From Peptococcaceae bacterium (GTDB lineage Bacteria > Bacillota > Desulfitobacteriia > Desulfitobacteriales > Syntrophobotulaceae): DNA of 48,895 nt. The stretch lies in NCBI GenBank assembly GCA_009778595.1, contig WRJI01000010.1, forward strand, positions 1 to 48,895, read 5' to 3'. The position numbers and the translations under genes are program-made. The notes beneath the pieces were generated by a model that saw only the letters and a list, made by a program, of their open reading frames with translations, was not told the origin of the DNA and searched no databases. Numbering within the stretch: the stretch's first letter is position 1; every line of letters starts with the position of its first letter. Positions 8,176 through 19,410 of the stretch are shown piece after piece.

Positions 8176-10761
8176 CTAATCTTCTGTATCCTCAAAATCG
8201 TCTATACCGCTGTCTTCCTCGGCACCTTCCAGTCCGGATCCGTTTTCCTCAATGCCGCTGTCGTAATCGCTTTTCACGAACTTGGCGATGGAAACAACAC
8301 GGCTTTCTCCGGTGCGCATGGCCATGACCCCTTGGGCGCTGCGGCCGATTCTTGATATCCCGTCAACCCTCTGGCGAATAATAATCCCGTTCTCTGATAT
8401 GACCATGAGTTCTTCTTCGGCTGTGACAATACGCATACCGATGAGGTCCCCTGTCCGTTCGTTGATCTTGTGACCTATGATGCCTTTGCCGCCCCGGGAC
8501 TGCAGACGAAAATCGTCGGCGTTGGTACGTTTGGCAAACCCCCATTCGGTAAGAGTCAACACTTCAAGGGAGTCGGCGATGGAGTTGTCAAGGACATCCA
8601 GGGAAACGACTTTGTCGTTGCCGGCCAGGTTAATCCCTTTAACACCCCGGGCGGTTCTGCCCATAACCCGGACATCTGTTTCGAGGAAATGGATAACGAG
8701 GCCTTTCTGGGTGGCCAGCATAATGCTATCTTGGCCGCCGGTCAAACGAACGCCGATGAGTTCATCGTCTTCATCAAGGGTAAGAGCGATGACGCCTTCT
8801 TTGCGCTGTGTGTTGTAGTCTTGGAGCGGCGATTTCTTGACGGTGCCTTTCCGGGTAACCGTCAGCAGATACCGGTCTTCGGCAAAATCTTCCACGGCGA
8901 TGGTGGCGGCGATTTTTTCGTTCTGCGACAGGTTCAGCAGGTTGATGATGGCTGTTCCTCTTGCCGTCCGGCTGGCTTCCGGGATTTCGTGGGCCCGCAA
9001 GCGCAGAACCCGGCCCCGGGTGGTAAAGAACATAATATAGTGATGGGTTGATGTGATAAACAGCCTCTCCACAAAGTCGTTGTCTCTGGTGGTGTGACCG
9101 CTGACGCCCCGACCGCCACGACGTTGGCTGCGGTATGTGGTCAGGGGCAATCTTTTGATGTAGCCTCGATGCGTTACTGTGATAACCACATCTTCCTGGG
9201 CTATGAGGTCTTCGATCTCCATTTTGGTGGCGTCAATACTGATCTGTGAACGGCGCTCGTCAGCAAATTTTTTGCGGATTTCTTTGAGCTCGGTTCTGAT
9301 GATTTCGCGAACCATGCTGTCCGAACCCAGTACGGCTCTGAGGTAGGCGATTTCGTTCATGAGCTTGTTGTATTGTTCTTCCAGCTTTTCCCGTTCCAAT
9401 CCGGTGAGGCGACGCAAGGGCATATCCAAAATCGCCTGGGCTTGCAGATCACTGAACTGGAATTCGGTTATGAGGCCTTGTTTCGCTTCCTGGTTATCTT
9501 TGGAGGCACGTATTAAGGCAATAATTTGGTCGATGATGTCCAACGCTTTGCGCAGACCTTCGACGATGTGAGCTTCCGCTTCGGCTTTTCTCAGCTCATA
9601 GCGGCATCGGCGGACGATGACTTCCCGTTGATGTTCTATGAAGTAGTCCAACATTTCCCGAAGCGTCAGGATACGGGGGGCGCCGTCCACCAGAGACAAC
9701 ATGTTGATGCTGAAACTGTCTTCCATCTGTGTGTGTTTGTAGAGCTGATTGAGCACGACTTGAGGATTGGCGTCCCGGCGCAGTTCGATGACAATCCGCA
9801 TACCGCTGCGACTTGAGGATTCGTCTCGGGGCATGGCTGCAATGCCATCGATTTTTTTCTCTTGATAAAGAGAGGCAATCTTTTCAAACAACAACCCCTT
9901 GTTAACCATGAAGGGGATCTCTGTAACGAGGATCCTCATTTTGCCGGATTTCTCTATATGTTCTATAGAGGCTTTGGCCCGCACCTTAACACTGCCGCGC
10001 CCTGTGGTGTAGGCGGAAATAATACCTTCGTTGCCCATGATAATACCGCCTGTTGGAAAATCAGGGCCTTTAATGTATTTCATCAGTTTCTTGAGGACCT
10101 GATCGTCCGTTTCTACAGCCTCTTCGCCGCTTCTTTCAGAACGATCCCGTCTTTCAAGAAGGTAAAGGACAGCATCGACGACTTCTCCTAAATTATGAGG
10201 CGGAATGTTGGTGGCCATACCTACGGCGATACCGGAAGAACCGTTTATCAGAAGGTTGGGCACCTTTGCGGGCAACACCGTCGGTTCCATTTCCCGCTCA
10301 TCATAGTTGGGGCTGAAATCAACAGTTTCTTTGTCGATATCCGCCAACATATACATGGCAATAGGCGCCAGGCGCGCTTCCGTGTAACGCATGGCTGCCG
10401 GCGGATCTCCATCCACAGAGCCGAAGTTGCCGTGTCCGTCAACCAATGGATACCGGCTGCTGAAATCCTGAGCCATGCGAACGGAAGCGTCATAGATAGA
10501 GGAATCTCCATGGGGATGGTATTTCCCCATGCAATCTCCGACCATGCGGGCGGATTTGCTGTAACCTTTGTTCGGGGTCATTCCCGCTTCATAGAATGTA
10601 TAGAGGATTCTTCGATGAACCGGTTTTAAGCCATCTCTGACATCAGGCAACGCACGGCTGACAATAACGCTCATGGAGTAATCGATGAACGAGCGTTTCA
10701 TCTCTTCAGATATTTCAATCGGCAGGATTTTGCCGTTGCCTATGTTGATAGACATTACCAT
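8176..10761 (-). CDS. gyrA: DNA gyrase subunit A
   Basis: 861 residues; the DNA breakage-reunion subunit of gyrase. The catalytic tyrosine is in [10 protein letters not shown] (Tyr126). The quinolone-determining region reads [10 protein letters not shown] and keeps Ser87 and Asp91 (E. coli 83 and 87), so no classical resistance substitution is present. The C-terminal half has the repeated beta-pinwheel blades and a GyrA-box-like QRRGGRGV (about residue 560), followed by a strongly acidic tail. Two in-frame ATGs (10761 and 10755) fit the AGGAG site; either could be used. It lies 29 bp downstream of gyrB and is probably co-transcribed with it. Confidence 0.97.
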   Translation of the reverse strand: MVMSINIGNGKILPIEISEEMKRSFIDYSMSVIVSRALPDVRDGLKPVHRRILYTFYEAGMTPNKGYSKSARMVGDCMGKYHPHGDSSIYDASVRMAQDFSSRYPLVDGHGNFGSVDGDPPAAMRYTEARLAPIAMYMLADIDKETVDFSPNYDEREMEPTVLPAKVPNLLINGSSGIAVGMATNIPPHNLGEVVDAVLYLLERRDRSERSGEEAVETDDQVLKKLMKYIKGPDFPTGGIIMGNEGIISAYTTGRGSVKVRAKASIEHIEKSGKMRILVTEIPFMVNKGLLFEKIASLYQEKKIDGIAAMPRDESSSRSGMRIVIELRRDANPQVVLNQLYKHTQMEDSFSINMLSLVDGAPRILTLREMLDYFIEHQREVIVRRCRYELRKAEAEAHIVEGLRKALDIIDQIIALIRASKDNQEAKQGLITEFQFSDLQAQAILDMPLRRLTGLEREKLEEQYNKLMNEIAYLRAVLGSDSMVREIIRTELKEIRKKFADERRSQISIDATKMEIEDLIAQEDVVITVTHRGYIKRLPLTTYRSQRRGGRGVSGHTTRDNDFVERLFITSTHHYIMFFTTRGRVLRLRAHEIPEASRTARGTAIINLLNLSQNEKIAATIAVEDFAEDRYLLTVTRKGTVKKSPLQDYNTQRKEGVIALTLDEDDELIGVRLTGGQDSIMLATQKGLVIHFLETDVRVMGRTARGVKGINLAGNDKVVSLDVLDNSIADSLEVLTLTEWGFAKRTNADDFRLQSRGGKGIIGHKINERTGDLIGMRIVTAEEELMVISENGIIIRQRVDGISRIGRSAQGVMAMRTGESRVVSIAKFVKSDYDSGIEENGSGLEGAEEDSGIDDFEDTED

Positions 10762-10790
10762 TCAACTCCTTAAATCTATTAATTCTTGAC

Positions 10791-12755
<1,965 letters not shown>

Positions 12756-12862
12756 GGTTCTACCTCCCCCATAATCAGTTGACAGTTCAACACTGTCTGT
12801 AATAAGCTCCTAAGATGTACGCTGACAATAATCGATCAAAAATAGCCACATAACATTATATC

Positions 12863-13129
12863 TTAATTACAGAGACGTTTCAACATTTCTTTAGAACGTT
12901 CCATCAACGTTACTGACGATATTGAGGAATAAAATAGAGAATCGTTCGTAATAATCAGACTTTTTGCCTTGTCTTTGTTTTGTCCCTCAATAATATCTTT
13001 CTTCCGCTTGCGAACAAGATCATCCAGAGCCTGACGTGTTTCCTGTGTGACTTGAGCTGAATTCAAGTCAACAATAGCAATAATATCGTTTTCTCTGATC
13101 ATTTGATTATTCCCAATATGCAAATACAT
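12863..13129 (-). CDS. remB: RemB-type regulator (DUF370)
   Basis: 88 residues, starting MYLHIGNNQMIRENDIIAIV, which is characteristic of DUF370 (RemA/RemB). In Bacillus subtilis RemA forms DNA-binding rings controlling matrix genes, and the recF-linked paralogue is RemB. The ATG follows TAGGAGATAAC, which overlaps the recF stop, so translation is likely coupled. Position between recF and gyrB is the usual Bacillota arrangement. Confidence 0.9.
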   Translation of the reverse strand: MYLHIGNNQMIRENDIIAIVDLNSAQVTQETRQALDDLVRKRKKDIIEGQNKDKAKSLIITNDSLFYSSISSVTLMERSKEMLKRLCN

Positions 13130-13137
13130 GTTATCTC

Positions 13138-14235
13138 CTAACTATCTACAATACCATTCCTAACTCTAAAGATCTGTCCGTTGTTCTTAATATCTTTCAT
13201 CGTTTCCAAATGGGTTAGGCTAACCAACGTTTGTTGGCCCGCGGAAATAATATAGTTCATAAGAAAATCCTGTTTGATTTCATCCAATTCAGAAAAAATA
13301 TCATCCAGAAGCAAAAGAGGAGGCTCGCCCTTTTCTCTTATAATTATTTCCATTTCTGACAACTTCATACTTAAGACAAGGGCTCTCTGTTGTCCTTGTG
13401 AGGCGAAATATCTGGCCGACCGCCCGTTAAGAAGTACCAAGATATCATCTCTGTGAGGACCATATAGTGCGGTTCTTTGATCAATCTCAATATCTATATT
13501 TTTTTCAAGTTGTCGTTGGAAATTTTCAATGATTTCATTGTAGCCGTTTTTCCCACAGGATTGGTAGATAATCTCCAGGTCCTGATTCTCTCCAAAAAGA
13601 TAATGAAAACTTTCCGCCATATTTTCTAAAAGCGCGTTTGTATAGAGCAGGCGATATTCGATTATACGGCAACCGGCTTGAAATAGTTGCTCGTTCCATA
13701 TCTGCAACTGACTTTTGAGAGTTGCTATATCGCCTCGATTTCGCAAAAGGGAATTTTTTTGCTTGAGTATCTTGAGATAGGTGTTCAATAGCGGAATATA
13801 GAAAGGCTTATTTTGGGAAATGAGCTGATCGATGAATTTACGTCTTTCTGTTGGGCCTTTTTTCAGAAGCTCCAAGTCGTCTGGATAGAAAAAGACGGTT
13901 ACTAATGTTCCGATGTATTCGGACAGTTTTTTTAAAGGCATGCCATTAATCTTGAATACCTTTTTGTCTTTGCTCATATAACTTTCCATTGTCAATGAGC
14001 GATCTATGCTTTGACAAGACATTTTCAAGGAGAATTTTTCGCAACCCCAACGTATGAGGTCTGTCTGTAATTTGATTCGCGGTGATTTGCCTACGGATAA
14101 ATAATAAACAGCTTCAAGAAGATTTGTTTTTCCCTGCCCGTTGTTCCCGATAAACACGTTAACCCCGGGGGAGAATTCAATATATTCTTCTTTGTAGTTA
14201 CGAAAGTCTCTCATTTCAAGATTATATATTTGCAC
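13138..14235 (-). CDS. recF: DNA replication and repair protein RecF
   Basis: 365 residues, an SMC-like ATPase that loads RecA at gaps. Walker A is GNNGQGKTN near residue 31, the ABC-type signature region is FASQGQQRALVLSMKL, and Walker B is LLLLDDIFSELD. It lies 11 bp after dnaN. The small S4-domain protein gene (yaaA/rlbA) that often separates dnaN and recF in Bacillota is absent. Confidence 0.97.
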   Translation of the reverse strand: MQIYNLEMRDFRNYKEEYIEFSPGVNVFIGNNGQGKTNLLEAVYYLSVGKSPRIKLQTDLIRWGCEKFSLKMSCQSIDRSLTMESYMSKDKKVFKINGMPLKKLSEYIGTLVTVFFYPDDLELLKKGPTERRKFIDQLISQNKPFYIPLLNTYLKILKQKNSLLRNRGDIATLKSQLQIWNEQLFQAGCRIIEYRLLYTNALLENMAESFHYLFGENQDLEIIYQSCGKNGYNEIIENFQRQLEKNIDIEIDQRTALYGPHRDDILVLLNGRSARYFASQGQQRALVLSMKLSEMEIIIREKGEPPLLLLDDIFSELDEIKQDFLMNYIISAGQQTLVSLTHLETMKDIKNNGQIFRVRNGIVDS

Positions 14236-14246
14236 GATCTTCTCTC

Positions 14247-15401
14247 TTAATGCCTTAGCGGGAGGACAAGACTTATATAATTCTCATCTTCTTCGCTTTC
14301 ATACGGTCGAAAAATGCATGGAGAATACGGACTCGCTATTTCCATAGAGACTTTCTCTGTTTCGATGTTTTTTAGCGCGTCGATGATGTAGCGGAGGTTA
14401 AAGGTGACAATCATCGTGTTTCCTGAATATTCGATGGGAATCTTTTCGAAGATTTTTCCCATCTCCGCGGCTTGGTTAATAATGATCTGGCCGTCTTCTA
14501 TCTGAAAACGGAGGATGCTGGTTTTGAGATAGGCGTCTTTTGAAAGGAGAGCCGCGCGTTCAACCGCTTCCAACAGAACAGTCCTTGTAAAAATAATTGT
14601 GTTGCCACTCTGATTGGGGATAACTTGTTTATAATTCGGGTATTGACCATTTATAAGGCGTGTTAGTACTTCGGTATCACTAAATTTAAAGTTTATCCTC
14701 GCCGATTCTCTATGACCTTCAATCGTGACTTCATCGTCATTTCGAAGAAGCCTGCTTATTTCCATCATGGATTTGTTTGGAATGATCCAGCTTTGTTTGG
14801 TTTTTGGCACAAGTTCTACGACATTTCCTCCGGGATTCCGCCCTGTCGTTGAAAAGTTACCTGTGTTGACTGCCATACGATGGGTATCTGTGGCAGCTAA
14901 AGTCAGGTTTTCGCCTTGTATTTCCAGAAGGATACCGGAAAAGATGTTTCCGCTTTCCTCGTCAATTTTGCTGGCAAAATAGACTTGCTGTATGAACTTT
15001 TTAAGGATCTTCCCTGGTAGTGTCATCGTTGTTGTGGGAATAAAACCGCCGATTTCCGGGTATTCTTCCGGATCGTAACCGTTGATGGTAAAGTCGGCGT
15101 CACCATATCGAAGAATGAAGTTTCGTCCTTTACTCTCACATTCAATAATATCTTCCGGTAAACGTCGGATGATTTCGAAGAGAAGTTTTGCCGGCAATAG
15201 TACAGACCCTTCTTCTTCGATTTCAGCAGCATGGCTATAGCGAATACCTATTTCCATATCAGTCGCCGCGAATGTTATGCGATTATCCAAGGCTGTTAAT
15301 AGAATGGATTGCAGGGTAAGCATGGGACTCTTAAGAGGAACAGCCCGTTGAACGGTTTGGACACCTTGTAGGATAGCTGATTTGGAAAGATAGATTTTCA
15401 T
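14247..15401 (-). CDS. dnaN: DNA polymerase III beta subunit (sliding clamp)
   Basis: 384 residues from the ATG at 15399-15401, which follows GGAGGAAATC and begins MKIYLSKSAILQGVQTVQRA. A longer in-frame extension to 15509 has no ribosome site. The protein has the three-domain clamp fold text (KLLFEIIRRLP, IQGENLTLAATDTHRMAV, IRYIIDAL-type C-terminus) and a normal length. It is part of the dnaA-dnaN-recF-remB block. Confidence 0.97.
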   Translation of the reverse strand: MKIYLSKSAILQGVQTVQRAVPLKSPMLTLQSILLTALDNRITFAATDMEIGIRYSHAAEIEEEGSVLLPAKLLFEIIRRLPEDIIECESKGRNFILRYGDADFTINGYDPEEYPEIGGFIPTTTMTLPGKILKKFIQQVYFASKIDEESGNIFSGILLEIQGENLTLAATDTHRMAVNTGNFSTTGRNPGGNVVELVPKTKQSWIIPNKSMMEISRLLRNDDEVTIEGHRESARINFKFSDTEVLTRLINGQYPNYKQVIPNQSGNTIIFTRTVLLEAVERAALLSKDAYLKTSILRFQIEDGQIIINQAAEMGKIFEKIPIEYSGNTMIVTFNLRYIIDALKNIETEKVSMEIASPYSPCIFRPYESEEDENYISLVLPLRH

Positions 15402-15567
15402 GATTTCCTCCGATACATTATTATTAAGATATTTCGTCGTAGCCGTAGTATCTATGTATGAATTGTGAATATCATACTTGGATGCTTTAATGGCTGGGAT
15501 TCTGGACAAGAATAATTTCTTAATAAACTGTGGAAAAACGCGGGAGTGTCATGGATAAGACGGAGTA
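15402..15567 (-). other. dnaA-dnaN intergenic region with DnaA-box-like sites
   Basis: 166 bp, AT-rich in its dnaN-proximal half. TTTTCCACA on the minus strand near 15528-15536 differs from the TTATCCACA consensus at one base, and TTATCCATG near 15550 at two. In several Bacillota the second half of a bipartite origin lies here. It also has to carry the dnaN leader. Confidence 0.4.
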
Positions 15568-16920
15568 CTAGGGGATTCTGAATTTGTTAATGATCTCATT
15601 GATACTGCGTTCTACGAAGGGATCCTGACTGCGCAGTTGGTTAATTTTTTCGTAAGCATGAAGAACAGTGGTATGGTCGCGACCACCAAAGAGATCCCCG
15701 ATGGCCGGTAAGGATAATTCGGTGTGTTTACGGCACAGATACATAGCTACTTGACGAGGAAAGGAAATGGAACGGGTGCGTTTTTTTTGTTTGAGTTCCT
15801 GGACCGTCATATTGTAATGATCAGCAACGATTTTTTGAATGGTCTCTCCGGAAATATTGATATTGCTTTGAGGGAGCATATCTTTGAGGAGCGCGGAGGC
15901 TTTTTCTTGAGTCATGGGTTCTTGGTGAGATTCAGGAGATTCACTCATTTTGCAGTGAGCCGCTATTTTAATCAGGGCTCCTTCGAGTTCACGGATGTTG
16001 GTTTGGATTTCTGACGCGATGAAGTTGATGATCTCTTCAGGAATAACGAATTGCTCAATTTGAGATTTTTTGCGCAATATAGCGATGCGTGTTTCGTAGT
16101 CAGGCGGGTTGATATCGGTGGTGAGACCCCATTCGAAGCGGGAACGTAGACGCTCTTCCAAGGTGGGAATTTCGCGCGGTGAGCGGTCAGAGGAGATGAT
16201 GATTTGTTTGCTGGCTTCATAGAGTGTGTTGAAGGTATGAAAGAACTCTTCTTGGGTACCTTCTTTGCCGGCGATAAACTGAATGTCGTCAATGAGGAGA
16301 ACATCGACTTTGCGGTAGGTGTTACGAAATTCCACTTGTTTTTCATACCGGATGGAATCAATGAGTTCGTTGGTGAATTGCTCTCCGGTGACATAAGCTA
16401 TTTTCATATGCTGATATTTTTTGTGGATCATGTGACCGACGGCGTGCATGAGATGGGTTTTGCCTAATCCGCTGCCACCATATAGGAAGAGAGGGTTATA
16501 GGATTTGGCGGGAGAGTCGGCGATAGCCAAGGCGGCGGCGTGAGCGAAACGGTTCCCATTGCCGATGACAAAGGTATCAAAGGTGTATTTGGGGTTAAGA
16601 GAAACCAAGGGGGCAAGGGAAACAGCATCATTGGGAATGTCAAAGCTGTTACTGACTTTGAAAACCAGAGAAATGGGGCGACGTAGAATGCTTTGAGCGA
16701 TGTTTTTGATTAAACGGAAATAGCGATCTTCAATCCATTCTTTACAGAAATCGTTGGCGACGGTAATGGTGAGAATATTGTCCTTGTAGTCCGTGAGCTG
16801 TGCAGAGGATAGCCAAGTATCAAAACTTGCCGGTTGCATTTCTCCTTTGAGGGAAGATAGAATGCTTGTCCATAGAGAATCCAGATAGTTTTCGTGATGC
16901 GGATTTGGGGACGAAACCAT
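15568..16920 (-). CDS. dnaA: Chromosomal replication initiator DnaA
   Basis: 450 residues. Walker A is GGSGLGKTHLMHA near 150, Walker B is VLLIDDIQFIAGKEG near 212, and the C-terminal DNA-binding helix-turn-helix ends with GGRDHTTVLHAYEKI near 415. The ATG is preceded by AAAGGAGGCTTTGTC. It is transcribed leftwards from the promoter at 17013-17041, away from rpmH. Confidence 0.98.
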   Translation of the reverse strand: MVSSPNPHHENYLDSLWTSILSSLKGEMQPASFDTWLSSAQLTDYKDNILTITVANDFCKEWIEDRYFRLIKNIAQSILRRPISLVFKVSNSFDIPNDAVSLAPLVSLNPKYTFDTFVIGNGNRFAHAAALAIADSPAKSYNPLFLYGGSGLGKTHLMHAVGHMIHKKYQHMKIAYVTGEQFTNELIDSIRYEKQVEFRNTYRKVDVLLIDDIQFIAGKEGTQEEFFHTFNTLYEASKQIIISSDRSPREIPTLEERLRSRFEWGLTTDINPPDYETRIAILRKKSQIEQFVIPEEIINFIASEIQTNIRELEGALIKIAAHCKMSESPESHQEPMTQEKASALLKDMLPQSNINISGETIQKIVADHYNMTVQELKQKKRTRSISFPRQVAMYLCRKHTELSLPAIGDLFGGRDHTTVLHAYEKINQLRSQDPFVERSINEIINKFRIP

Positions 16921-17012
16921 GACAAAGCCTCCTTTGTAGGGTGAATGTGTATAAGTATCAAAAAAAAATGATTAATAGGGTAAGCAAAGATTCTCTCTAG
17001 GATGTGGATTCT

Positions 17013-17041
17013 ATCATAACAAGTTTTGCACGGTTTATCAA
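17013..17041 (-). promoter_or_regulatory. dnaA promoter
   Basis: Read leftwards: TTGATA (17036-17041), 17-bp spacer, TATGAT (17013-17018). The -35 overlaps the DnaA-box-like TTATCAACA at 17035-17043, which would fit DnaA autoregulation. Confidence 0.75.
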
Positions 17042-17086
17042 CAGGATTATTCAAGGTAGGCAATAACGTAAACAGGTTGTGCACAA

Positions 17087-17115
17087 GGAAACTCGTGGCA
17101 TGGCCACGAGTTTCC
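17087..17115 (-). terminator. 13-bp perfect hairpin downstream of the flavoprotein gene
   Basis: GGAAACTCGTGGC, 3-nt loop, GCCACGAGTTTCC, 23 bp beyond the flavoprotein stop. The tract after it (CTTGTGC, leftwards) is poor in T, so termination may be weak. It also touches the TTGTGCACA box, so a role at the origin is possible. Confidence 0.55.
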
Positions 17116-17137
17116 CATATATTTCCTTATAAAAATC

Positions 17138-18475
17138 TTATCTTCCGAATTGAAATTCTTCATAGTGGAAACCCAAAACATGAAGAGAGCTGGATTGTAG
17201 ATTTTTCTTAAGGCTTTCACGCATGGGTTTGGGGCCGCAAAAGAAGATATCCACAGGGTTTTCAAGGGATATCGTTTCTTTGATCATATCAATGGTCAAA
17301 AACCCTTGCTTCGTATCGTCAATGAGATGGATGCGGAGATTGTCTTTTTTGAGAGCTCTCATTTCATCCAGATAGACGCCTTCTTCTTCGCCGTGATAAC
17401 AGTAAAAGAAGTCGATGAAGACGTTTTCTGGAATGTTCGATTGATAAAAACTTCTAAAGGGGGTGACACCGATGCCTCCGGCGATCCATATTTGATTCTT
17501 GCTGCCTTTTGTATAGTCGAACGTGCCATGGGATGCTGTGAGAACAAGTTCGTGACCGGTTTCGAGAGAATTTATTAAGGTCGCGGTATGGTCACCAAGG
17601 TTTTTGATTGTAAATTGAATGGTTCCTTTGGATGTTTCGTCTGTTGCGGGGGAACTGCTTATGGTGAAAGGGTGGGAGGGAAAATAAAATGGTTTTTGTG
17701 ATGGGGTCTTTCGGTTGGGAAGAACCTTTAGAAAAGTAAATTGTCCCGGTTGAAAGGGAATTCCTTTACTTGTTGTCTTGCCGGTAATCTCAAGGGTTCC
17801 TTTGGAAACAGTTTGAAGGTTTGTTATTGTGTAGCGGAAGGGAAAGGCGATATTCTCATAAAGGAAAAGACTGTAGATAGCGGATAGAATCCCTATAAGG
17901 TTCATGATATTTAGCCAAACACCGAAGGTCTCAAAATTGAAAGAACCATAGACGGAGGATCCGTAATAGTGTATCAGGCCAATGATATAGGGGATGATCA
18001 TAATTTTGTGGATAGTTTTCCATTTCTGATAGTCCCATTTTTTTACCAGCAGAGCAATTAAAATCAGAGCAACGAATAGAATAAGGCTAGGTATGCCTAA
18101 GTGAACAAAAAGGTGTTCTCCTTCCAAACCTGGGGTCATGCCTGGGGTTCTGCCTGGGGTCATGCCAGGAGTCCTACCGGTTCCCATGTGACGGCCTAAA
18201 TTCAGGGTGATGAGGTGTGTTATAACAAGGGAAACGGAAGTTATGGTCAGCCATTTATGAACGGTATAGCTTTTATCGAGACCGTTGAAAAGGGTGTCGA
18301 GCATGGGATGGCGTGTCGAAATAAAGAACGCGCAAGAGAATCCGACGAGGGCGAGAGCGGCGAACAGTTGGGAGAGTTCTGTTAGAAAAGAGACTTCCTT
18401 GAGAGCGGGTGTGGCAAGCCAGCATAAAATTGTGAAAACGGCAAAAAAGCCTAAAACAGGATATCCTTTTTTCAA
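17138..18475 (-). CDS. Ferric reductase-like transmembrane flavoprotein
   Basis: 445 residues. The N-terminal half has about six membrane helices with His residues at TVHKWLTI, SLVITHL and KTIHKIMI, as in ferric-reductase-like heme-binding domains. The C-terminal half is an FNR-type module: FAD region HPFTISSSP near 275, NAD(P)H region IAGGIGVTPFRSF near 340 and the end motif FFCGPKPMRESL. It probably moves electrons from NAD(P)H across the membrane; the acceptor is unknown. A 12-nt repeat (about 18127-18180) encodes TPGMTPGRTPGMTPG in an extracytoplasmic loop. The gene interrupts the usual dnaA-rpmH neighbourhood and looks like a local insertion at the origin. Confidence 0.85.
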   Translation of the reverse strand: MKKGYPVLGFFAVFTILCWLATPALKEVSFLTELSQLFAALALVGFSCAFFISTRHPMLDTLFNGLDKSYTVHKWLTITSVSLVITHLITLNLGRHMGTGRTPGMTPGRTPGMTPGLEGEHLFVHLGIPSLILFVALILIALLVKKWDYQKWKTIHKIMIIPYIIGLIHYYGSSVYGSFNFETFGVWLNIMNLIGILSAIYSLFLYENIAFPFRYTITNLQTVSKGTLEITGKTTSKGIPFQPGQFTFLKVLPNRKTPSQKPFYFPSHPFTISSSPATDETSKGTIQFTIKNLGDHTATLINSLETGHELVLTASHGTFDYTKGSKNQIWIAGGIGVTPFRSFYQSNIPENVFIDFFYCYHGEEEGVYLDEMRALKKDNLRIHLIDDTKQGFLTIDMIKETISLENPVDIFFCGPKPMRESLKKNLQSSSLHVLGFHYEEFQFGR

Positions 18476-18585
18476 AAGGCCACTTCCTTTCTTTGCGATT
18501 GGATTATGTTAGAGCATAACCATAATAATAGATGAATATCAACTGAAGATCAAATATGAATCACAATTTAACCTTGGTAGGAGCC

Positions 18586-18615
18586 TTGACATATGATTTT
18601 TGAATGGAGTATAAT
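18586..18615 (+). promoter_or_regulatory. rpmH operon promoter
   Basis: TTGACA (18586-18591), 18-bp spacer, TATAAT (18610-18615), about 70 bp ahead of rpmH. Both hexamers are perfect, as expected for a highly expressed ribosomal gene. Confidence 0.85.
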
Positions 18616-18686
18616 TTGTTAATAGCAAGAGGCTACTGATCTCTATGTTTAATTTGTTGGATAACTTGAGTTCAGGGAGGTGTAAC

Positions 18687-18824
18687 ATGAAAAGGACATA
18701 TCAGCCTAAAAATAGAAGACATAAACGTGTGCATGGTTTTTTGGCTAGAATGAGTTCTCCGGGCGGCCGTAAGGTTCTGAAAAGACGTCGCCTGAAAGGA
18801 CGTCGACGTCTTACGGTTGTTTGA
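18687..18824 (+). CDS. rpmH: 50S ribosomal protein L34
   Basis: 45 residues, [20 protein letters not shown] at the N-terminus and a run of Arg/Lys at the end, matching L34 along its whole length. The ATG follows GGGAGGTGTAAC. Starts the rpmH-rnpA-yidD-yidC-jag-mnmE run; the stop is 3 bp from rnpA. Confidence 0.97.
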   Translation: MKRTYQPKNRRHKRVHGFLARMSSPGGRKVLKRRRLKGRRRLTVV

Positions 18825-18827
18825 TGT

Positions 18828-19181
18828 ATGCTGAAAAGACAACTTCGGCTCCATAAAAAACAGGAGTATAAAAAAGTCTTTGCGAAGGGTTTCCGCTATG
18901 TTTCACCGTTAGTTGTCGTGTATCTGTGTGTGGACAAGTCCACCGGGCAATTCACGAACGGAAATAGTCAAATTGGATTCATTGCTTCCAAAAAGGTTGG
19001 CAACGCTGTCCAAAGAAACAGAGCAAAACGACTTATGCGAGAAGTTGTCCGTCTCAAGGTGCCTTCATTTATTCGGCCTTGTTTGATGATATGTATTGCG
19101 CGGGCAGCGATTGTAAACGCAACCTATCGGGATGTCGAGAAAACCCTTTGGAATATTTGGAGAAGGGGAGGAATCGTGTGA
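18828..19181 (+). CDS. rnpA: Ribonuclease P protein component
   Basis: 117 residues. The family signature is the basic stretch [18 protein letters not shown], which contacts RNase P RNA. It sits 3 bp after rpmH and shares one base with yidD (TGATG), so the three genes are translationally coupled. Confidence 0.96.
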   Translation: MLKRQLRLHKKQEYKKVFAKGFRYVSPLVVVYLCVDKSTGQFTNGNSQIGFIASKKVGNAVQRNRAKRLMREVVRLKVPSFIRPCLMICIARAAIVNATYRDVEKTLWNIWRRGGIV

Positions 19182-19399
19182 TGAGGGAGTATCCTTCCAA
19201 AATGGTTATTGCTGTAATCAGAGTTTATCAAAAGTTCATTTCGCCAATGAAACCGCCGAGTTGCCGTTTCTATCCCACATGTTCAGAGTATGCGATTCAA
19301 GCTGTTAGGAAGTACGGATTCGGCAAAGGTCTGTGGAAAGCGACCCGCCGAATTCTTAAGTGTCATCCTTTTCACCCTGGCGGTTATGATCCTGTTTGA
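19181..19399 (+). CDS. yidD: Membrane protein insertion efficiency factor YidD
   Basis: 72 residues from the ATG at 19181, which overlaps the rnpA stop and follows GGGGAGGAATCG. The signature text is [20 protein letters not shown] followed by [12 protein letters not shown], with the conserved Cys residues. It assists YidC-dependent membrane protein insertion by family knowledge. Confidence 0.95.
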   Translation: MREYPSKMVIAVIRVYQKFISPMKPPSCRFYPTCSEYAIQAVRKYGFGKGLWKATRRILKCHPFHPGGYDPV

Positions 19400-19410
19400 G
19401 GAGGATAAAT

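Larger units (their letters stand above)
16921..17137. other. oriC: Probable oriC: dnaA upstream region
   Basis: 217 bp between dnaA and the flavoprotein gene. DnaA-box-like 9-mers are TTATCAACA at 17035-17043 (one mismatch), TTATACACA on the minus strand at 16947-16955 (one mismatch), and TTGTGCACA, self-overlapping on both strands, at 17077-17086 (two mismatches). A/T-rich runs at 16956-16980 could serve as unwinding sequence. Perfect TTATCCACA boxes are not present here, so the assignment depends mainly on gene context: leftward dnaA block and rightward rpmH block. Confidence 0.6.
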
